Positions 6,617-9,844 of a stretch of 9,844 nucleotides of DNA are shown piece after piece; position 1 is the stretch's first letter, and every line of letters starts with the position of its first letter. The notes beneath the pieces are model-generated. The model did not search any database. It had not been told where the DNA came from and saw only the letters and a list, made by a program, of their open reading frames with translations. The DNA is from Pseudomonadota bacterium (lineage in GTDB: Bacteria > Pseudomonadota > Gammaproteobacteria > Acidithiobacillales > Acidithiobacillaceae). Location of the stretch: assembly GCA_021827445.1 (NCBI GenBank), contig JAKAVW010000094.1, positions 1 to 9,844 on the forward strand, written 5' to 3'. The position numbers were made by a program, and so were the translations under genes.

Positions 6617-6994
6617 TTGCGCATTCCGGCGATCGTGGGCAGTGATTCCGCCATCGTGGGCACCCGATTCGTCAACCTGCCCGGCAATCTGTTCAGAACC
6701 CGCCTGAACGACGGCCAGGATGGCGGAGCGGTGATTGACGTGGGTCATGAAATCGTCCTGGAGAAAACGGGCTACGGGCTGGACCAGGCGGCGATGGATG
6801 CCTTGCGGGGGTTTACGGGAATCACGGAATGGGGCCTGGTCGGCAGCCGGACCGGTGCCTGCATCATGGCCTGTGGGTTCTCCCTGTGGGACGCGGGGAT
6901 CCCCTTTCATGTGATCCGGCACCTGTGCGCGGAAGAAAAAGGCCCGATGTGCGAAGTGGTGGATACCGTGCTGCAGCGACAGTTTGGAGTATGA
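6617..6994 (+). CDS. Unrecognised 125-aa protein with conserved-looking Cys-rich C-terminus
   Basis: The frame is open from 6581 to the stop at 6992-6994. The best starts are TTG 6617 or GTG 6632; neither has a clear ribosome site, and the frame runs upstream towards the divergent gene at 6590, so the N-terminus may be lost or wrong. The body shows third-position GC bias typical of coding DNA. The C-terminal half, WGLVGSRTGACIMACGF, WDAGIPFHVIRHLCAEEKG and MCEVVDTVLQRQFGV, has four cysteines and looks like a compact folded domain, perhaps metal or redox related (inference). I do not recognise the family. It could be a truncated remnant of a longer gene. Confidence 0.45.
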   Translation: MRIPAIVGSDSAIVGTRFVNLPGNLFRTRLNDGQDGGAVIDVGHEIVLEKTGYGLDQAAMDALRGFTGITEWGLVGSRTGACIMACGFSLWDAGIPFHVIRHLCAEEKGPMCEVVDTVLQRQFGV

Positions 6995-7081
6995 CATGCT
7001 GATACCATCTTGATGAACTTCACGACGTAAACAGACTCAAACACACGCACTCAGAAATACGGCACAAAAAGGGGATATGCC

Positions 7082-7348
7082 ATGGTTGAAACGGAAATCA
7101 GCCTGCTGCAAGCATTACAGCATCGGATCAGTGATCGCATTCTTGCCTTGGCACAGCATGCGTTGGATCTCGGCATGAAATATGCCGTCCTGGACATTCA
7201 TCGCCAGGATGGGCTGATTTGCGTCATCACCACCAGTTACCCCATGGCTAAAGGGATCGCCCAAACGGCTGTTCATCACCCTTTGCAAGTAGTCAGCCTG
7301 ACGAGCATCGTCGCTGTGGGCATCACCCGTCGGGAAGGGCACATCTAG
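7082..7348 (+). CDS. Hypothetical 88-aa protein
   Basis: Start ATG 7082, with GGGGAT about six bases upstream as a weak ribosome site. The protein has an N-terminal amphipathic helix (SLLQALQHRISDRILALAQH) and a short alpha/beta pattern (YAVLDIHRQDGLICVITTSY, then PLQVVSLTSIVAVGITRRE). There are no transmembrane segments, signal peptide or catalytic motif that I can see. A hairpin (7353-7378) follows its stop by four bases and the DUF3579 gene starts 71 bases on in the same direction. The family is unknown. Confidence 0.5.
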   Translation: MVETEISLLQALQHRISDRILALAQHALDLGMKYAVLDIHRQDGLICVITTSYPMAKGIAQTAVHHPLQVVSLTSIVAVGITRREGHI

Positions 7349-7352
7349 CAAG

Positions 7353-7378
7353 GGGCGCACCCTGCAAGGGTTGCGCCC
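7353..7378 (+). terminator. Intergenic GC-rich hairpin, possible terminator or mRNA stabiliser
   Basis: GGGCGCACCCT pairs with AGGGTTGCGCCC around a GCA loop, with one bulged T. It lies four bases after the stop of 7082-7348. No U-run follows, so it is not a classical intrinsic terminator. It shares the 11-base core GCGCACCCTGC with the hairpin at 7708-7737. Confidence 0.4.
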
Positions 7379-7419
7379 GGCAAGATCGAATCCTGACCAT
7401 TCACGCACAGGAATAAAAC

Positions 7420-7779
7420 ATGCTCATTGTTATTGAAGGCGTTGTGCTGCCGGATCGTCGTAAATTCCGGCCATCGGACTGGGCGGAAATGCTGATTGAG
7501 GGAGCAGGCCTGGCACACTTTGGTCCGAACCATAAAATTCACTATGAGGATGACGTGGAACCGGCAACCATCGATGGCTATGCGTCCATTATTTTCGACG
7601 AAGCCCTGGAACAGTCACAGCCGGAAGCTTACGCGGAGTTGCTGCACTTTGCCACCAAGAACAACCTGAATATTTTCATGAAAGAAGGGACCATTCAGCA
7701 TCAGGACGGGTGCGCGTCCCGCGAAGGACGCGCACCCTGCGATCCGCATCTGCCTGCGAAAGAGAAATGCCGGGCATGA
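7420..7779 (+). CDS. DUF3579 family protein
   Basis: Start ATG 7420 with AGGA about eight bases upstream. Residues 1-90 match my memory of DUF3579 (PF12112): LIVIEG at the start, FRPSDWAE at residues 16-23, a middle HYEDDVEPATIDGYASIIFD, and a late PEAYAELLHFATKNNLNIF. These are small soluble proteins of unknown function, common in beta- and gammaproteobacteria. From about residue 92 the sequence becomes DGCASREGRAPCDPH, which is encoded by a 12-bp perfect hairpin (7708-7737) and looks like an extension beyond the usual family end. The original stop may have been lost or the hairpin may have been inserted. The family call is from motif memory; no search was run. Confidence 0.75.
   Translation: MLIVIEGVVLPDRRKFRPSDWAEMLIEGAGLAHFGPNHKIHYEDDVEPATIDGYASIIFDEALEQSQPEAYAELLHFATKNNLNIFMKEGTIQHQDGCASREGRAPCDPHLPAKEKCRA
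7708..7737 (+). repeat. 12-bp perfect hairpin inside the 3' end of the DUF3579 ORF
   Basis: GGGTGCGCGTCC and GGACGCGCACCC are exact reverse complements around the loop CGCGAA. There is no U-run, and the ORF reads through it for another 14 codons. It could be a terminator-like or REP-like element that has become coding, or a transcript-end hairpin overlapped by read-through after loss of a stop. Confidence 0.55.
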
Positions 7780-7840
7780 AGATGGTCCAGGCATGGACGC
7801 CGTGGAAAGACCAGATACTGGCAGAGAATCGGAAAAATGA

Positions 7841-8050
7841 ATGATGGTTGCTGAAATTCCTAAAAACAGGCTGGTCCAGGCCGTGGCGGCAGGCGGGATG
7901 GATCTGGGCGAAGATTCCTCCTACAAGACCCCGGAAGATTGGATAGGTAAAGGCGGGCTGACCAAGCAGCTGGTGGAGCGGGCACTACAGACCGAGACGG
8001 TCGAGCACCTGGGATATGCTAAATCAAGAAGGAGTTTTCAAGATGAATAA
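7841..8050 (+). pseudogene. IS256-family transposase N-terminal remnant
   Basis: The stretch KTPEDWIGKGGLTKQLVERALQ (written here as one motif line from residue 29) and EHLGYAKS match the N-terminal segment of IS256-family transposases, whose usual form is a PED, G-x-x-GL-x-KQL, LVERAL, E-HLGY-K signature. The usual LTK between KQL and LVERAL is missing. The match ends at about 8026, where the sequence turns into the ribosome site (AAGGAG, 8030-8035) of the next gene. The rest of the approximately 400-aa transposase, including its DDE residues, is absent, and no IS ends were seen. It is a scar of a past insertion or deletion, not a working gene. Confidence 0.7.
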
Positions 8051-8345
8051 TCGCTTGTTCGTTGTTTCTGTTATTGGTATTTTGCTTGGCACACCGTTGG
8101 CGGTCGCGTCCACAACCATTCCCTCCACTTCAGCGGTAACTTCCGCTAAAACGGCAATCGCAACCCATGCTCAAATCGTCAAGCAGAAACGGATTGCCCA
8201 TATCCAGGCTCGCATTATGCGGCTGAAACGTCTGGATACGATTTTGACGTCCAAGAGCGAAACGCTGCGACTGGCCAAGGCGGCACGTGTAAAATCGCAG
8301 ATTAGGAAACTCCAGGCACATCTCACCAAGCTGCAGGGCAAATAG
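8043..8345 (+). CDS. Small secreted charged helical protein (paralogue of 4633-4884)
   Basis: A 100-aa protein. Start ATG 8043 follows AAGGAG at 8030-8035 at good spacing. The signal peptide is RLFVVSVIGILLGTPLAVA, with probable cleavage at AVA-S. A Ser/Thr/Ala linker leads to a basic helical region with RIAHIQARI, TSKSETLRLAKAAR and IRKLQAHLTKLQGK. It aligns with 4633-4884 over 48 positions (about 23 identities) with a three-residue insertion after RLAK, so both are members of one family. The function is unknown. It overlaps the end of the IS256 remnant frame by eight bases, which is incidental. Confidence 0.72.
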   Translation: MNNRLFVVSVIGILLGTPLAVASTTIPSTSAVTSAKTAIATHAQIVKQKRIAHIQARIMRLKRLDTILTSKSETLRLAKAARVKSQIRKLQAHLTKLQGK

Positions 8346-8679
8346 AGTCATCGTCCCGTGTCGCCAGGGTCATGCACGGAAGACTTTTCTGTAGGGCGGT
8401 GCGCGCCATCATTGGCACTGCTTGTGGTGTAAGGGCGATTTCATGGAGCAACCTGGATATTAGCCCTCCCGGCCAATCATCCCGAGGGTTGCCCGGCGAG
8501 GTCTGTACTCCCAATCAGCCACCACCGCCTTGCTCAGCGCGATATACCTGCACCCCAGACAATGGAGGCGACCCACGCTTTGGCAACACGCGCAGGCCAT
8601 AGCAACAGAGCATGAAACCCCGGTTAAAGCCTTGGCTTTGTCGCGAAAGAATTCGCTCCCCAATGATGAAGGAGACAGC
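8346..8679. other. 334-bp stretch without a supported gene
   Basis: ORFs exist on both strands here (for example minus 8460-8738 and plus 8372-8602) but none has a ribosome site or recognisable motif. The minus frame has a short Cys-rich part (CACCQSVGRLHCLGCRYIA) that could be a decayed zinc-binding piece of a transposase; I cannot support it. Confidence 0.5.
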
Positions 8680-8904
8680 ATGGCTGTGTACCCGCTAAAA
8701 ATTATGAAATTCTTGGGTAGTCCCCGGATCGGCATCACACCAGATGACGTGATGCATTTTGCCGTTCATTCTGGGCAGGAACGCAGAGGCCGGATCTCCG
8801 ACATGACCTGTCCGGCAAACAAGACTCCCTCGTCGCTAACAGGCAGGTCGGCGAACTTCAGGGCTGCTGCCGTCCAAGTATTGCAAGTATGGAAAGCATC
8901 GTAG
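8680..8904 (+). CDS. Possible small protein, convergently overlapping the DUF2459 gene
   Basis: A good ribosome site GAAGGAGA lies just before ATG 8680, and the first 28 residues (MAVYPLKIMKFLG, RIGITPDDVMHFAVH) read like real protein. The remaining residues lie antisense to the DUF2459 gene from 8766 and look like shadow translation (ANKTPSSLTGRSANF). The likely explanation is a truncated gene whose end has been replaced, or a chance ORF. The product is 74 aa and unrecognised. Confidence 0.28.
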   Translation: MAVYPLKIMKFLGSPRIGITPDDVMHFAVHSGQERRGRISDMTCPANKTPSSLTGRSANFRAAAVQVLQVWKAS

Positions 8905-9608
8905 GTGCCTGTAGAGGCAAAGAAACGGCTTCCCGGAAATGGGCCGGGGGCCAGACTGACCGGATCCTCGCTTGGCCCCATTCGCAGGTAGTCTCCAAGA
9001 TAGGCGTCGAGCCTCCAGACGGCGGTGCGGGACACGCATATCCAGCGCAGATGAGCATCAGGCGGAAGCGCATTTTTCGGGTGCTTTGATAGGCCTTCGA
9101 CGAAAACAACGCTCGAAGAGGGAAACAAGGCGTCGATCGCCATTCCCGGTCCCGGATGGGTTGCTATGTAAAAGTTCCGGTTGCCCCATCCGTATGCGAG
9201 ATACTTCGCTTCCGGGAACCAATGGCGCAAGTGGTCCAAGGACGGACCGAGAGCTCCGACAGGCAGGACCAGACCGGTGTGCCAGCCTTCGTCCAGCACC
9301 CCGATGGTTACTTCCGTGCTGTTTGTAAGAAAGTGCGGCGGCGGCGGCAAGACCGGCTTAGTAGCGACCGAAGGCGGCAGGCCGGGCGCGCAGCTGGCCA
9401 GCATAGCGGTTGCCAAGGTCGCGATGGCAACCCGCGCCGCCAACAACAGCCTGGGCAATGTGCCTGGGCCGTGTATGCCCCTGCATCGCTGGGGCACAGG
9501 CTCCCTCGGGGCGACGCTGTGCTGCCGCGACAGATGGGGAGAACGTACGCCCAGCAATAGCACCAAGCGTTCGAGCGTTCTGTGGTGGATGACATAACGT
9601 CCGTACAT
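8766..9608 (-). CDS. DUF2459 family lipoprotein
   Basis: The body matches the DUF2459 family (PF09601, TIGR02117, first described near urease genes): DEGWHTGLVLP at about 106-116, YLAYGWGNRNFY at about 136-147, and TCNTWTAAALKFADLP towards the end. A signal peptide LLLAARVAIATLATAMLASC ends in a lipobox LASC, so the mature protein starts at Cys73 of the long form and is anchored to a membrane facing the periplasm. ATG 9608 has GAGAGGTG upstream but gives an odd 50-residue N-terminal extension (280 aa). TTG 9458 gives 230 aa with a standard signal peptide and the usual family length, so the start is unsettled. The biochemical function is unknown; the conserved His and Cys could suggest a cysteine-hydrolase-like fold (inference). 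Confidence 0.78.
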   Translation of the reverse strand: MYGRYVIHHRTLERLVLLLGVRSPHLSRQHSVAPREPVPQRCRGIHGPGTLPRLLLAARVAIATLATAMLASCAPGLPPSVATKPVLPPPPHFLTNSTEVTIGVLDEGWHTGLVLPVGALGPSLDHLRHWFPEAKYLAYGWGNRNFYIATHPGPGMAIDALFPSSSVVFVEGLSKHPKNALPPDAHLRWICVSRTAVWRLDAYLGDYLRMGPSEDPVSLAPGPFPGSRFFASTGTYDAFHTCNTWTAAALKFADLPVSDEGVLFAGQVMSEIRPLRSCPE

Positions 9609-9671
9609 GGTGCACCTCTCTGAAATGGTGTACTCCATACTCCATAACACCGCAGTATACCGGGTAATCAT

Positions 9672-9844
9672 GTCACGCAGCTGAAGTTATATTCACTGAG
9701 ATCACTAACACGAACAATCCAAAAGGACTGGATTATGGCGATGGCTGAGTGCTGCCGACCCGCCCGCAGCCGTAGGTGTAGCGGCTTGCAATCGAAAACG
9801 GCGTGCTCGCAATCAACGGGCATTTTCGGCTCACATTAACTGCG
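9672..9844. other. Right-edge non-coding stretch with short repeats
   Basis: No gene is seen up to the window edge. It contains a near direct repeat, GCTTGCAATC (9784-9793, written from the sequence) and GCTCGCAATC (9805-9814), 21 bases apart, and CGAAAA with TTTTCG as a short inverted pair further on. It may be a promoter region or the edge of a mobile element whose rest lies outside the window. Confidence 0.35.

Noticed and set aside
7776..7844. 22-aa micro-ORF joined by ATGA overlaps to the genes on both sides
   Set aside because: Too short and without recognisable features; the overlaps could be chance in an AT-balanced junction.
8460..8738. Minus ORF with a small Cys cluster
   Set aside because: No ribosome site and no recognised family; possibly a decayed transposase piece, but this cannot be supported.
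1..9844. CRISPR arrays, tRNA or rRNA genes
   Set aside because: No regularly spaced repeats of CRISPR type and no cloverleaf or rRNA-like stretches were seen on reading.

Overview
The window looks like accessory DNA from a moderately GC-rich proteobacterium. The TniABQ transposition module, a DUF3579 protein, a DUF2459 lipoprotein and the many small exported proteins would suit an acidophile such as Acidithiobacillus or a beta/gamma relative. That host assignment is an inference; nothing here fixes the species.

Left part (1-3759, + strand): a compact transposition operon. It holds the 3' end of a TniA-like DDE transposase (cut by the window edge), a TniB-like AAA+ ATPase, a TniQ-like protein whose frame is broken once, and a fourth gene that overlaps tniQ by ATGA. 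The fourth gene encodes twelve CxxC knuckles (six zinc ribbons) followed by a helical region that vaguely resembles a tyrosine recombinase without its catalytic end. It is not one of the standard Tn5053/Tn402 genes and is the most interesting candidate in the window. No right transposon end was recognised.

Middle part (3760-6195): a convergent minus-strand gene of unknown family, broken by one apparent extra C, with a possible PD-(D/E)XK-like motif. It is followed by a + strand run of small envelope proteins: a secreted charged helical protein, an 81-aa lipoprotein, a 57-aa single-span membrane protein (frame restored if one C is removed from a C5 run), a 48-aa lipoprotein, and a 205-aa exported Tyr/Trp- and Arg-rich protein.

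Right part (6196-9844): a 112-bp MITE with 15-bp perfect terminal inverted repeats and an 8-bp target duplication has inserted in frame near the 3' end of a small minus-strand gene. Next come two unrecognised small ORFs, a DUF3579 gene, an IS256-family transposase remnant, a second copy of the secreted helical protein, a mostly empty stretch, and a convergent DUF2459-family lipoprotein. Signs of mobile DNA (tni genes, IS256 scar, MITE) run through the whole window. Three separate one-base frame breaks could be real decay or sequencing error in short runs.
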